Positions 21,115-32,039 of a DNA stretch of 64,000 nucleotides are shown here, piece by piece. The position numbers and the translations under genes were made by a program. Under the pieces are notes generated by a model, which was not told the DNA's origin, made no database searches, and was given only the letters and a program-made list of their open reading frames with translations. The DNA is from Pseudoips prasinana (taxonomy: Eukaryota; Arthropoda; Insecta; Lepidoptera; Nolidae). Position 1 is the first letter of the stretch. Each line of letters opens with the position of its first letter. The stretch lies in contig OX621250.1 of NCBI GenBank assembly GCA_951640165.1, positions 1,302,001 through 1,366,000 of the forward strand, in the 5' to 3' direction.

Positions 21115-22460
21115 GCATAAAAAGAGTTATGGAAAAAGTAACGAGCCTTCTGCGCTAGCCAAATGCTCATTGCCTGCAATTCCTTAATTTTAATATAGTA
21201 CAACTAAATATCAAAATAATTGATTAGTAACTTGTTATTTATTTTAGGATTTAAGAAATATATATGAAAAAAAACAGACCGCACGGACGGACTAATGAAT
21301 TTTTTTGTAATTTTATACTGTATTCGACTATGTTTATGTACTGCATTGTGAGCTTGACAAGTACAAGTGTATTTTAATACCCAAGTGCTGAATAAATTTA
21401 ATTATTTAATTTCAGTAAATCCCATTGAAACGGGTACGTCTAGGTTATTACTATATGTATTCCCACATATAATTTGTGCATCTACACCAAATTATATGAC
21501 TATTTTAGAAACAAAATTAATGAGGACCCTATTCTGGAAGTTTTCTAATTGCTCAGCGTCATGCGTCAGAGAATGAATACCTGTAGTACAAAATATCTCC
21601 TCCATAACTTGTACATCTTCTGATCCTCAGCGGCTCGCTTTTTACAACAGGAAGCGGAAACGGCTCGAGCCTTCAGGAAATGCTCGCGTGTTTTGTATTT
21701 AGGTTAGTGGTACATTGGGAGCGTCCGGTGTCCGAGGCCGGACCAGTTATGTCTGTCCGGATGTCGTAGCACCGATTTGCAATGCATATCGACTGCTAGT
21801 AATATTACTTCGGTAGCTACTAACGGTTCGTGGTTTGCAAACGTTATCAAATCTAAAGAGCTACAATAATAAATTGTATTCTAGAATATTTGTTAAGTAA
21901 GTGGATGACTTCATTTACTATCAATTATGAGTTTAAAAAAAAAACTTGAAATAAACGTTTTATTGTTATATTATTATTATTATTTTGACTGTGTTTTATG
22001 TTAGAATTATGTAGTTATAATTAGTTCCTACAGTGGCCATAGAGAATTAACTTAACTTTGATTGGCTACCTTTACAGGAAATATGCACAAGTTAGCGGGC
22101 AGAGACGGAAACGCTCTTCATTTCCTAAACTCTTCGAAATAAAGGAAATCCATCGATCACGTGCATGACTGACAGTTTTCCATGCACTCTGAATCACGTG
22201 AGCTACTGAGTTACCAACAATTTTTAGACATCTATTGATTGATTGCATAACTCATGCGTCAGACGCCGGACCTTGCGTTTTAACATCGCAGACTAACGAA
22301 AGAGCAATCAGCAAAATACAAATATGTCAATTAAATATGAGACTATTCAAAAGTTATGAAAATAAATGTTATGTTTATGAATTATATAAAATAATAAACG
22401 AATTAATTATTATAATATCTACTCAGTATGCAAGTCTGACCAGTCAAGCGGTAGTTTTAG
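21115..22460. other. Unrecognised 1.3-kb stretch
   Basis: No supported gene. A GC-richer segment at about 21600-21800 (CTCAGCGGCTCGCTTTTTAC, GGGAGCGTCCGGTGTCC) stands out from the AT-rich surroundings. It has no long open frame and no second copy in the window. Confidence 0.3.
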
Positions 22461-22464
22461 TTAT

Positions 22465-23043
22465 TAGGGTTCCATAGCCAAATGGCAAAAAACGGAACAT
22501 TTATAGATTCGTCATGTCTGTCTGTCTGTCTGTCCGTCCGTATGTCACAGCCACTTTTTTCCGAAACTATAAGAGCTGTACTGTTGAAACTTGATAAGTA
22601 GATGTATTTGTGAACCGCATTAAGATTTTTACACAAAAATAGAAAAAGAACAATAATTTTTGGGGTCACCATACTGAAACTCAAAAAAAAATTTCATTGT
22701 ACCCGTACATGTGGGGTGTCTATGGATAGGTCTTCAAAAATGATATTGAGGTTTTTAATACTATTTTTTCTAAACTGAATAGTTTGTGCGAGAGGCACTT
22801 CCAAAGTGGTAAAATGAGTGCCCCCCCCCCCCCGTAACTTCTAAAATAAGAGCATGATAAAACTAAAAAAATATATGATGTACATTATCATGGAAACTAA
22901 CAACGAAAATTGGTTTGAACGAGATCTAGCAACTATTTTTTTTAATACGTCATAAACCGCAACTGGCTTTCATTTAATCAACTGAAATACTTGCTGCTAG
23001 GAACCCTTCATGTGCGAGTCCGACTCGCACTTGGCCGGTTTTA
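22465..23043 (+). repeat. rep-H, long variant
   Basis: Shares the first part (TAGGGTTCCATAGCCAAATG, the TCTGTCTGTCTGTCTGTCCG tract) and the end (GCGAGTCCGACTCGCACTTG-GCCGG plus T-rich) with the 300-bp rep-H but is about 580 bp with a different middle (CACTTTTTTCCGAAACTATA, TACATGTGGGGTGTCTATGG). Includes a run of 13 C at 22821-22833. It may be a longer parent of the short form. Confidence 0.6.
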
Positions 23044-23364
23044 TTTTTCTGTTCTTTCAGTAAGATTCATAACTTATACCAGATGTGTTCCGCACCTTAA
23101 CTTACTGTGAAGGAAAATTTGTGTCAGGAACAAAAATACTATAGATATCGTTAGCTCTGTGCCGGGCCCTATCGCGCCCACATCGTATAGTTATCACATA
23201 GCTATCATTTGTACTGTGAAGTTATCTTTTCTTTTATAATTTATACCTCTATATTTGAATGTAGGCGAGGTCGTACGCAATTTTTATATTCCAGATTTGA
23301 CTGTCAGTTTTGACTGTACATTTCTAAGGTTCAATGAACCTTTATTTTTCTTTATGATATAGGG

Positions 23365-23645
23365 AGCACGATAATTTGTTTTGTCTCTGGGTGTAATTTA
23401 TCAATAATATAATATATAATAATATGTTTTGTACCCTAAACCGGCGAGCATGTATGAAGTATATAATGATAGTAATCGAGGCAACACGTCTTGTGTGCAA
23501 AGATCGTGACAAATGGAAATCCGTTGTCTCTGCCTACCCCTCTGGGAAACAGGCGTGAGTCTATGTATGTATGTTTGGTTACCATAGTACAGGCTCTGCC
23601 TAGTTTGGTATCAGATGGTAGTGTATTAGTTGTCTCAAGAGATTT
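23365..23645 (+). mobile_element. SINE2b split by rep-C
   Basis: Left part GAGCACGATAATTTGTTTTG, TCTCTGGGTGTAATTTATC; right part TTGGTTACCATAGTACAGGC, TCTGCCTAGTTTGGTATCAG, AGATGGTAGTGTATTAGTTG. The rep-C unit separates them and about ten SINE bases are lost at the join. The tRNA-like head is absent. Confidence 0.75.
23434..23573 (-). repeat. rep-C copy inside SINE2b
   Basis: Inverted and nearly identical to 15724-15860: ACCCTAAACCGGCGAGCATG, GACAAATGGAAATCCGTTG, CTACCCCTCTGGGAAACAGG, ending in GTATGTATG. Its clean presence inside a SINE suggests rep-C is itself a mobile unit of about 140 bp. Confidence 0.75.
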
Positions 23646-24479
23646 ATTATTATTGATATTTATTATAGAAGGATCAAAATTGCTGTAATAAACCAAACTG
23701 TTACTTTTTTTTTATAAAGTTCGGCGCGGCGGAGAAACCTGATTATTACTAACATACTTTTGTTACAAATGTATAGACTATAGATACAAAACTATAACAG
23801 AAACTACTACCAGAACCATGCAATCGAATTTAAAACAAAAAAATAAATTAATATTGTGCTTCGAAACTAACCAAACATGACACTAACTAAACACAAACAA
23901 TATGCAAATTGATGTCAAATCGACGTCGCACCGAATAGCCGTCAATTCCACACAGCGTAGCACAAAATCAACGTTGCAAATGTAATTCCTAATTAGCATT
24001 TAACGTTGTTTTAGCGTATATGTGCCCATAAATGTTTAAGTCCAGGCAATTGTGATTAGTGATAACGGCATAAATGTGCTCTTACATGTATTGGCACATA
24101 AAATTGTATCGGTAAACTAACACAAAAGTAGATGTGTTAGATTTTAGACGATTGTCGATAAGGAAAGGTGAGGTCGGTGGCAGAGTTCTACGTATTAAAG
24201 TGGTTGAGCAATACTGATCCAACTAACTAAGTAAAAGGAAAAGCAAGATTCAGGATCATGTTGAAATACTACAGAATTAAAACTGGAAGCCATTACAAGA
24301 TAAATTAAAAAAAAAGCTGTTTAGTGTTATGGACGAACAAAGTATTTATGATCATAACGGTTCAGTATTTTTTTTTTGTGATTTAAACCTTTATTAACGG
24401 GGACTAATTATCTTCGCGGAATATTCGTAAGTACATAGGTACATGTGAGCATAAACACGGCTGCGTACTGTGTACTTTA
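23646..24479. other. Unrecognised AT-rich stretch
   Basis: No ORF or repeat match. A T10 run at about 24370 followed by GTGATTTAAACCTTTATTA is the only notable local feature. Confidence 0.3.
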
Positions 24480-24900
24480 ATTCGCAAAATCCGATGGGAA
24501 AGCTTACAAGATCGGAGAAATTTGAAACACTAAAACTAAAAGCTACTTTGGCATCGCTCCAAGAATAAATAATAATATACCAGATCAGATAAAAAAATTA
24601 CCTGTTCACAAGTTCAAGAAAACATTGCAAAAAATTTTAATTGATAAGTGTTATTACACGGTTGACGATTTTTTTAAAGATAAAATTTTTGACATCCACA
24701 TTTTTTCTTAATTTCGGTTCAATATTAAAATCTATTTTACGTTTGCTCTTTCTTTGATTTATATTCTGAATTTTTTGACATTATTAAAATATTTTACTGT
24801 GAACTTTAAAACTATTTTTGAATTATTTGTATGTCTTACCATAGACAAAACATTTTTTGTACCTATGTTTTACAAATAATAAATGATTGATTGATTGATA
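24480..24900 (+). mobile_element. CR1/Jockey-like LINE 3' end, (GATT)n tail
   Basis: At about 24541-24710 a frame reads YFGIAPRINNNIPDQIKKLP, then HKFKKTLQKILI, CYYTVDDFF and stop. This matches the usual C-terminus of CR1/Jockey reverse-transcriptase ORFs. A non-coding 3' UTR follows and ends in TGATTGATTGATTGAT at 24884-24899. Heavily 5'-truncated. A related element with the same tail is at 26515-27131. Confidence 0.75.
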
Positions 24901-25077
24901 AACTTTTAACACTTTCCTTTTAACAATAACTTCGGTCTGCTACTGAGAGTTTTTGGGTCCGAAAAATTTCAAATAATCTTTTTGGCACATCCCTGGAATA
25001 TAATCCGGACTCTCTTCATCTGTGGTTGAACATGCCACCTCATAGTTGAGCAACAACTTATTTTTATTGTTTTTTAT

Positions 25078-25640
25078 TTGGCCTATTGGTGTAGTAGTTA
25101 GTGACCATGGCGGCTACGCCACAGGTAGGGGGTTCTGTCCCCACCCAGGATGAATTTTTGTTTAATGAGCACGATTATTTGTTCTGTGTCTGAGTGTAAT
25201 TTATGTATAACAAGCTGTGCCCCGCGGTTTTACCCGCGTTAAATTTTATAAATTATCACAGCTCCTTCCCCGTAGAGGATAGCGTGATAATGTGTAGCCA
25301 ATATGTTGACCCGACCTCTTAGTAATATTCATGCAAAATTTCAAGTAAATACATGCAGTACTTTTTGAGTTTAGCCCGGACATACATACAGACAAACAGA
25401 TATACAGACAAAAATTCTAAAAACTATATTTTTGGCTTCGATGTCGAAAGTAGATCACGCCCCAAGTATCCTTTAAAAAAAATATTCAATGTACAGTTTT
25501 GACTTTCCTACGATTTTATTATATGTAATAGATATGTATGTACTTATTAAGAAATATATGAGTATGATTATCAGTTTTCTGGTTGTCACTATAGACTCAA
25601 CCTAGTTTGGAATTAGATGACAGTGTGTGAGCATTCACAA
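25078..25640 (+). mobile_element. SINE2b split by a Helitron
   Basis: Left part: TTGGCCTATTGGTGTAGTAG, TTAGTGACCATGGCGGCTAC, B-box-like GGGTTCTGTCC (damaged), GAGCACGATTATTTGTTCTG, GAGTGTAATTTATGTAT. Right part from 25533: ATGTATGTACTTATTAAG, GATTATCAGTTTTCTGGTTG, CCTAGTTTGGAATTAGATGA. The reading resumes without visible loss of SINE sequence, as expected for Helitron insertion. Confidence 0.8.
25211..25532 (-). mobile_element. Non-autonomous Helitron, 0.32-kb type, copy 4 (in SINE2b)
   Basis: Plus strand begins CAAGCTGTGCCCCGCGGTTT-TACCCGCG (CTAG decayed to CAAG) and ends ATTATATGTAATAGA before T. The body has GTTGACCCGACCTCTTAG and TTTTTGAGTTTAGCCCGGAC. Confidence 0.87.
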
Positions 25641-26309
25641 GATATTCAGTATGTTTCGCCGGACCGTCTCAACTGTGCCGTGTTGAAACTGGTTATAGAT
25701 GAACCACAAGCTAACTAAATATAAACTCAATTACTATTATAAAATAAATTTTATAAATGTATTAACAATCCGTGTACCTAAATATCTATATTTAACTAGA
25801 AATGTATACTTAACTATATTACTACAAACATATTCTGACTATTTATAAGCGCTTTTTTAAAGTCTACGTGAGTAAATACCTTTTTTATTTTATTTAAGTA
25901 TATTTTATCTTTGAAAATCTTAAAGTGGTGTTACTTAAAGAATAATTTTTTAACTATTCTCACGTAAAAATTTCTCGGAACCTAACAAATAAACATCAGC
26001 TGGTTTTGCCAACATCAACTTTCCAACTAAACAAAAAGTATAAAAAGATCCATTTAAAGAGCAGAAAGACTTCAAAGAGACAATCTGTGTAAGTCGGGAC
26101 CTCTTAAAGGCAATACAATGTAGGGATTCCAACGTTCTTGAAATTTCAGTAAATAATCCGGGATTTTACTTTTATCACAATAAAAATATAATGCTTTTGT
26201 AAAACGTGTCTAAGCAAAAAAAACATGATCTGGTTGGATAAACAAATAAATCTAAGAAACGTTAAATGTAACCTAAAATTATCTAAATTTTTGACATACG
26301 ATTAAGCCT
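25641..26309 (+). repeat. rep-E copy at 25713-25885, then unrecognised sequence
   Basis: rep-E spans about 25713-25885: ATAAAATAAATTTTATAAAT, ATCCGTGTACCTAAATATCT, ACAAACATATTCTGACTAT, AAGCGCTTTTTTAAAGTCTA and GTGAGTAAATACC. 25890-26309 shows no supported feature. Confidence 0.55.
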
Positions 26310-26385
26310 ATCATGTCAGCTGAATGATATTTACAGCTAGACAAAGGCCTCTACAAAATATTTCCACAATTGTGTTGAGTCCATC
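26310..26385 (-). mobile_element. RTE-a 3' scrap
   Basis: ATCATGTCAGCTGAATGATA, CAGCTAGACAAAGGCCTCTA and TTCCACAATTG match the tail-proximal end of RTE-a, inverted. Only about 75 bp remain before the SINE3. Confidence 0.5.
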
Positions 26386-26398
26386 TTGACTGCACATG

Positions 26399-26452
26399 TG
26401 GCGCAGCGGCTAAGACAGTCGCCTCGCCGCTTCGTGTCGCGGGTTCGATTCC
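26399..26452 (+). promoter_or_regulatory. Internal Pol III promoter (A and B boxes) of SINE3
   Basis: TGGCGCAGCGG at 26399-26409 fits the A-box consensus TRGCNNAGYNGG and GGTTCGATTCC at 26442-26452 fits the B box. Spacing is about 32 bases, within the tRNA range. The SINE is now interrupted downstream, so any transcript would run into the LINE. Confidence 0.75.
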
Positions 26453-26514
26453 CGCACCGGACAACTATTTGTGTGACCCATAAACAGTTGTTCTAAATCT
26501 GGATGTAATTTGTG

Positions 26515-27131
26515 AAAAAACTAAATTCAATACATCACTGGCACAAAAATTCTTTAATTTCTTGGGTCCCTATCTCTATAATAAATTAAATGCCATCTTA
26601 AATATTTATTCTCTTACGTATACCAAGTGTAAGGTTGCTATTATAAACTATCTGAAAACACTAAATTATGAAGAAACTGAGAATATGATTTATTTTATAC
26701 AATGAATCCTGGTACTGTCTCAACTTATTATTCATACTTTCATTCTATGAATTTTTAGCTACACACAATTACACTCAACTCTCACACAACACACAGTACA
26801 CAGTATTTTTTATATTATACTTCTCATTTTACATTTTATTTACACACTCTGGCAAATATGTACTATTATTAATTTTACTTTGTTTTTATTTTTTGTTTTG
26901 TTTAAACTAAATATATATATACCGCTCGATATAACCTTGTCTTCAAGCTCCGGGAGGGTCCCAGAGACCTGTAATACAGGTTTGTTTGAAAACCTACAAC
27001 AGGCTCTGGTCTCTCACAATGTTATGTCACATAGTATATATATATATCAAGTGTAATACCACATAATAACTAACATATAACCATTGTGAAGAGAAAATAA
27101 AATTTATTTAGATTGATTGATTGATTGATTG
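26515..27131 (+). mobile_element. CR1/Jockey-like LINE 3' end inserted in SINE3
   Basis: A 617-bp 5'-truncated insertion with target duplication AATTTGTG (26507-26514 and 27132-27139). At 26552-26703 a frame reads FFNFLGPYLYNKLNAILNIY, later NYLKTLNYEETENMIYFIQ, and stops: a reverse-transcriptase ORF C-terminus. The 3' UTR contains a small hairpin-like GACCTGTAATACAGGTTTG and ends in repeated GATT (about 27110-27131). The young, clean junctions contrast with the decayed LINE at 24480. Confidence 0.85.
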
Positions 27132-27215
27132 AATTTGTGCCCGTCTGTAAATGTTAGTAAATTACCCCGCGATTATTCGCCCTAGTTTAGGTATTGTCTT
27201 TAAAAAAATCTTTGG

Positions 27216-27395
27216 AGGGATATGCCATAATCGCATCGCTTGGCAGACGGGATGGGTGATCGCAGTATGATGATCACAGTACACAGAGACGCTGCTGCCC
27301 GTTCTTTGGAAGAAATTTGCTCGAGACGACTGCTACGCCCTCCACCGGAAGGGAAGGGTTGGTGATATTATTTTCCGTCAGCCAAACCCAAACGC
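27216..27395 (-). repeat. rep-G copy
   Basis: GGGATATGCCATAATCGCAT, TTGGCAGACGGGATGGGTGA, ACACAGAGACGCTGCTGCCC, GTTCTTTGG and a closing GGTGATATTATTTTCCGTCA. The CTGCTGGAC end is missing. Confidence 0.55.
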
Positions 27396-27454
27396 ATGCA
27401 AGAATTTAGCTAAGTTACGTTTTAAAGTAAAGTGGAATATGGAAACGTTCTCCT

Positions 27455-27716
27455 AAATGTAAAAAAAAAACCGGACATGTGCGATTATCTATAAAAAACG
27501 AGCGAAAAATTCACGTTTGTTGTATGGGAGCCCCCTTAAATATTTATTTTAGTTGTTGTTATAGCGACAACAGAAATACATCATCTGTGAAAATTTCAAT
27601 TGTCTAACTATCACGGTTCATGAGATACAGTCTGGAGACAGACGGACAGACAGACAGTCAGCGAAGTCTTGGTAATAGGGTCCCGTTTTACCTTTTGTGT
27701 ACGGAACCCTAAAAAC
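27455..27716 (-). repeat. rep-H, near full length
   Basis: Inverted: AAACCGGACATGTGCGATTA, TTCACGTTTGTTGTATGGGA, AACAGAAATACATCATCTGT, CACGGTTCATGAGATACAGT, a CAGACGGACAGACAGACAG tract and GTCCCGTTTTACC, ending GTACGGAACCCTA. Confidence 0.7.
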
Positions 27717-27719
27717 ACG

Positions 27720-28347
27720 TTACAGTGTGTGGCAGTGTGTTAGTTTGGATTCCTTTCTTTATAAAAACTGTCAAATGAAACGATAATTGTCTCATAAACT
27801 AGGATAAAATAATACTAAAACCGTGGGCTTATAAAAAGTGAGTTTAGGGTTTTTATCAACCCACGGTGTTGCAATCCCTAATAGAAAGGAGTTTCGTAAA
27901 AGAAACTTATGAATTTCTGCCCTGGCAACTCGATTCCTAATTCCGGCGTCTTTGGAACTTTTTCACCGAGCTAATGACATAGCTATGCACTTAGCTGGCG
28001 TCGATGTCTCTAAGATTCTGTCACACCGCATTGTTACTAGAGGATTATTTGCTACTCAGAATATGTATAACCTTATTTGCGTTGGAAAAATATTTAATGA
28101 CAATTATTGTGACATTAATAATAATAAATCCATTTATTTCAGGTAAGTTACACCCATCATAACATAATAATAAATTAAATTAAATGTTTAGATTAGAAAT
28201 AATAATAATAAAATCATACAATAAAACAAATAATAATAAAAACAAATACTTATAAAAATTATATTAAAGCTTTTTCTCCGGCATTGGTACAGCAATAACA
28301 ATAACTGATGTAAGTTATGTTTTTTTATTATTTCTATTTATAAGTTA
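27720..28347. other. Unrecognised stretch with a 64-codon ORF
   Basis: A plus-strand ORF (27952-28146) gives a peptide starting MELFHRANDIAMHLAGVDVS that I do not recognise. The text TTTATTTCAGGTAAGTTAC at about 28133-28151 contains both an acceptor-like and a donor-like motif back to back. With no conserved exon visible this is too little to call a gene. An (ATA)n-rich tract follows. Confidence 0.25.
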
Positions 28348-28533
28348 CAAGCTGTGCCCCACGGTTTTACGCGCGTTTATAAATTATAGCCTGTATGTTA
28401 ATCGAGGGTGTTAGCTAACACCATACCAAATTTTATTAAAATCGCTCCAGCCGTTTAGACGTGAAGAAGTAACAAACATACACATTCACACACTCACATA
28501 ATCACAAACTTTCGCCTATATAATATTAGTGTA
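28348..28533 (-). mobile_element. Non-autonomous Helitron, 0.19-kb type
   Basis: Inverted: AAGCTGTGCCCCACGGTTTT-ACGCGCG at the hairpin end, CCAAATTTTATTAAAATCGC, GTTTAGACGTGAAGAAGTAA, ending CCTATATAATATTAGTGTA. CTAG is decayed to CAAG. Confidence 0.78.
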
Positions 28534-28800
28534 TTTATTCGTTATTTCATAAGGTTGATCGAATCTGTATTTACTGAGTTATAATCAATTCTATTAATCA
28601 GATTATGATTCGAACTCTTTATAGTTACACCATAATAAAACAATTTGTGACATATTTTGTTCTGGTATATCTATAATTAAAATTATTTTCTACAAACTTA
28701 AACTGTTAAAAAGTAAGAAGAAACCTTAAATAATTACATTCACGCATATTATTAAAGCGGCTCTTATGTTTTTGATTAGCTATTTGAAAACTGATAGGAT

Positions 28801-31343
28801 TTGATAGGATTTGATTTGATTGACACACCATTTGATACTTTTTCAGATATTATGGAGGATGCATTAAATAAATTATCTAACAGCCATAAAACAGTTATTA
28901 TTTGTGGAGATTTTAATATAAATATTTTGGAGAAAAGCACAATAAGTTGCAATTTATTAAATTTGTTTAAATCCTATAATTTATATCACAATTTTACAGA
29001 ACCAACTAGAGTAACTGCTACAAGTGCTACATGCATTGATAATATATTTAGCACTGTAAAACCTTTATTTAAATCAATAATCAATAAAATTCAGTCAGAT
29101 CATTCAGGTCAGTTGGTAACTTATTCAAATGCTCCATAAATTAAAAGAAAACTTATAAGCTATATTCCATTTAGTGAAAACCGCTTAGAAAAATTTAAAT
29201 GTAATATAGTAAAACAAATAGCATGGCTGCCCTATCATGATAATCCGGATCACTTGTACAACTCTTTATTCAATTTGATTAATGATGAGTTCTGCACAAT
29301 GTTTACACCCAAACAACTGTCTGTAAGTGACCGTCTGGTATTCAGTGATTGGGCAACTCCAGGCATCTATAAAAGTCGGAATTGGTTGTATGAATTGTAT
29401 GAAGAAAGATCCCATAATCATAATACAGAGTTTCAAGAATATGTGAAACAATATGCCAAAACATTTAGACGAGCCTGTACCGCTGCTAAATCTTTGCACA
29501 TAAAAAAGATACTTAAATCTTCTACAAATATAATCAAAACTACTTGGAAGATAATTAATGCTGAGACAGGTAAAACAAAAATACGTAGTCGTGATTTTAA
29601 CTTAGTAATAAACAACATAGATATTAAAGGCGATTTGGAGATTGCGACTGAGTTTGAAAAATATTTTTCGAATATTCCAGTCATACTTACTAACTCTCTT
29701 TCATGTTCTTCTACATCTGCTGAGCAGATACTCAAGCAAAGCGTAGGGTCGTGTGACACAGTTTTTGAATTTTCGGTGGTTAGCCCTAAAGATATTTTAA
29801 ATGCTTTCAAGAGTATTAATATGAAAAACACAAAGGATCTGTGGGGTCTATCTGTTAAGACTGTTTCATCAATTATTACTATAATCGCCCCACACTTAGC
29901 TACTGTGTTCACTTGCTGTGTTGCATCAGGTGTATTTCCTGACTTGATGAAGTATAGTAAAATCATTCCTTTGTTTAAAGCTGGTGATACTTCAGACCCT
30001 TCAAATTTTCGACCTGTTTCCGTGCTGCCCACTCTTAGTAAAATATTTGAAAAGCTTATGCTTAGCCAGCTGCTCAGACACTTTAATATACATAATTTGC
30101 TACACCGGAAACAGTTTGGATTCACAAAGGGTTGTTCAACCATAGATGCAGGGGTCAACTTATTAAAAAGTATATTCGCGGCGTGGGAAGACTCGCAAGA
30201 TGCATTAGGTATCTTTTGCGATTTGTCCAAAGCGTTCGATTGCGTTCATCATGATACTCTGGTCAGAAAATTACACCACTACGGTATTAGGAACAAGGCT
30301 CTCGAACTTCTGACTTCTTACTTGGGCAATAGAATTCAGAAGGTCGAAATAAACGGTAAAATATCTCCGGGATCTCCAGTGGTAATGGGCGTCCCACAGG
30401 GGTCAATTCTGGGCCCATTTTTGTTTTTAATTTATATAAATGACTTACCTTACTACGTAAGGGATAAGCATGAGATTGTGTTGTTTGCAGATGATACTTC
30501 CCTGACGTTCAAAATAAACCGACAATTAAGCAATTTTGACGATGTTAATGATGCAATCTCTAAAGTTGTTCATTGGTTTAATGCCAATAATCTTGTGCTT
30601 AATGATAAGAAAACTAAAGTCATTAAATTCACTACACCGAATGTGAAACAGGCGACAACCAATGTACAACTTAATGGAGCTAGGTTGGACCCTGTTGAAT
30701 CAACTGTGTTCTTGGGTATCACTATTGACTCAAAGCTACAATGGAGCCCACAAATAGAAAAACTGTCCGGCAAATTAGGTTCTGCAGCATATGCAGTGAA
30801 AGCTATTAGACGGCTGACTGATGTTGACACAGCTAGAATGGTTTATTTCAGTTATTTTCATAGTGTAATGTCCTATGGAATTCTTCTCTGGGGTACCTCT
30901 GCTGACATTGACACCATATTTATATTGCAAAAAAGAGCTGTAAGAGCTATCTATAATCTTGGCCCGAGAGTGTCTCTAAGAGAAAAATTCAAAGAGGTCA
31001 ACATTCTAACTGTACCATCTCAGTACTCGTATATGAAAACTTACTATATGTGCATAAAAATATCGATTCCTTCTGTAAAAGGAGCGATACACATAATGTA
31101 AATACTAGATATAAGAATAATCTCATACTGCATACTACCCGTCTCCACAAAATAAGTAACTCTTTTATGGGGCAATGTATAAGATTCTATAACAAACTTC
31201 CCAATGATATTAGAGAATTGTCTACGAATAAGTTTAAAAGAATTATTAAAGCCAAATTGTGTAGCAGGGCATATTACAAAATTTCTGATTATTTAAGTGA
31301 TAAAAGTGCTTGGGATGGAGTTGTTCTGAGTCAACACACATGA
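28801..31343 (+). pseudogene. LINE ORF2: endonuclease C-term + reverse transcriptase
   Basis: Endonuclease part (28801-29136): VIICGDFNIN, a Thr-Arg-X-Thr...Cys-Ile-Asp-Asn block and a closing Ser-Asp-His, the usual APE-type motifs. An in-frame TAA at 29137-29139 interrupts it; the same frame then runs open to 31101. Reverse transcriptase: FRPVSVLPTLSKIFEK, DLSKAFDCVHHD (motif A), GVPQGSILGPFLFLIYINDL (motif B), VLFADDTSL (catalytic FADD) and FLGITIDSKLQW. A frameshift near 31040-31050 moves the C-terminus (KNIDSFCKRSD ... FYNKLPNDIREL) into the third frame to 31343. Two lesions in about 2.5 kb make this a young but dead copy. Confidence 0.93.
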
Positions 31344-31518
31344 TTGTAATTAATCTTAAGTATATTTTATTTTAAAAAAGGATTCCTACTGAGTTTTCTG
31401 GCAGTGTTTCTCAGTAGCTGCCACGTCATGCACTGCACGGTAGGGTAAAAAAAATATGACGATTCCACATAAATGTAAAATTTTTACGGAATAAAGTTAC
31501 TTTGACTTTGACTTTGAC
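28801..31518 (+). mobile_element. CR1/Jockey-like LINE, 5'-truncated, (TTTGAC)n tail
   Basis: A 2.7-kb non-LTR retrotransposon copy: endonuclease C-terminal part, full reverse transcriptase, 3' UTR with AATAAA at 31490-31495 and a terminal TTTGAC repeated three times (31501-31518). The 5' end is cut inside the endonuclease near GATAGGATTTGATAGGATTTG. A second 3' piece of the same family is at 43147-43609 with very few differences. Rep-E begins immediately after the tail. Confidence 0.92.
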
Positions 31519-31710
31519 ACTATTATTTTACTACTATATTATAAAATAAATCTTATTGTAAATTATTTCCTACAATCCGTGTACCTAAATATCTATATGT
31601 ACCTAGAAATAATTATAAATGAATTATATATTACTACAAACATGTTCTGACTATTTACAAGCGCTTTTTTAAAATCTACGTAAAAAAAAACCTTTATTAT
31701 TTTTTATTTA
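31519..31710 (+). repeat. rep-E copy
   Basis: ATAAAATAAATCTTATTG, AATCCGTGTACCTAAATATC, ACAAACATGTTCTGACTATT, ACAAGCGCTTTTTTAAAATC. It directly abuts the LINE tail at 31518. Confidence 0.6.
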
Positions 31711-32039
31711 TTTTATTTACTAGACCAACTCTTTTGTATTATCTATTGTTTCATACCAAATAATAAAAAGCTTTTATAACAAAATACACATATTCTCCAG
31801 AGTACAGATATCGGTCCGCTACAATAATTACGCGACGGTAGGCTTGATAACCTTTATTAATATATGCGCACAAAATATTGTGTGGGGATGGTAATTAGGT
31901 TATGAAGGCTAATGGGTAGACAGGTTATCACGGTACAAACGCTGCTGTGGAAAAGCTATTTAAAACATTGATAGGTATATTTATCTAGTAAAAGCTCTCT
32001 TATATCTAAAAAACGTCCGATAAATTACAAATTACTACA

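Larger units (their letters stand above)
26386..27215 (+). mobile_element. SINE3 split by a LINE insertion
   Basis: Left part has a clean tRNA-like head: A box TGGCGCAGCGG (26399-26409) and B box GGTTCGATTCC (26442-26452), then ACAACTATTTGTGTGACCC and CTGGATGTAATTTGTG. The right part (27132-27215) continues AATTTGTGCCCGTCTGTAAA, ATTACCCCGCG, CCCTAGTTTAGG. AATTTGTG is repeated on both sides of the LINE at 26515-27131, an exact 8-bp target duplication. Confidence 0.88.

Noticed and set aside
26386..26460. tRNA-like sequences with A and B boxes
   Set aside because: All are followed by SINE bodies and repeated many times; none folds as a complete tRNA that I could complete by eye. Treated as SINE heads.
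27952..28151. ORF with a CAG|GTAAGT-like splice site at the end
   Set aside because: A single donor-like motif directly after an acceptor-like motif is not enough; no further exon found.
31519..31710. Possibility that rep-E is the true end of the LINE at 28801
   Set aside because: The second LINE copy ends at the TTTGAC tail without rep-E, and rep-E occurs alone with its own target duplication at 48912.
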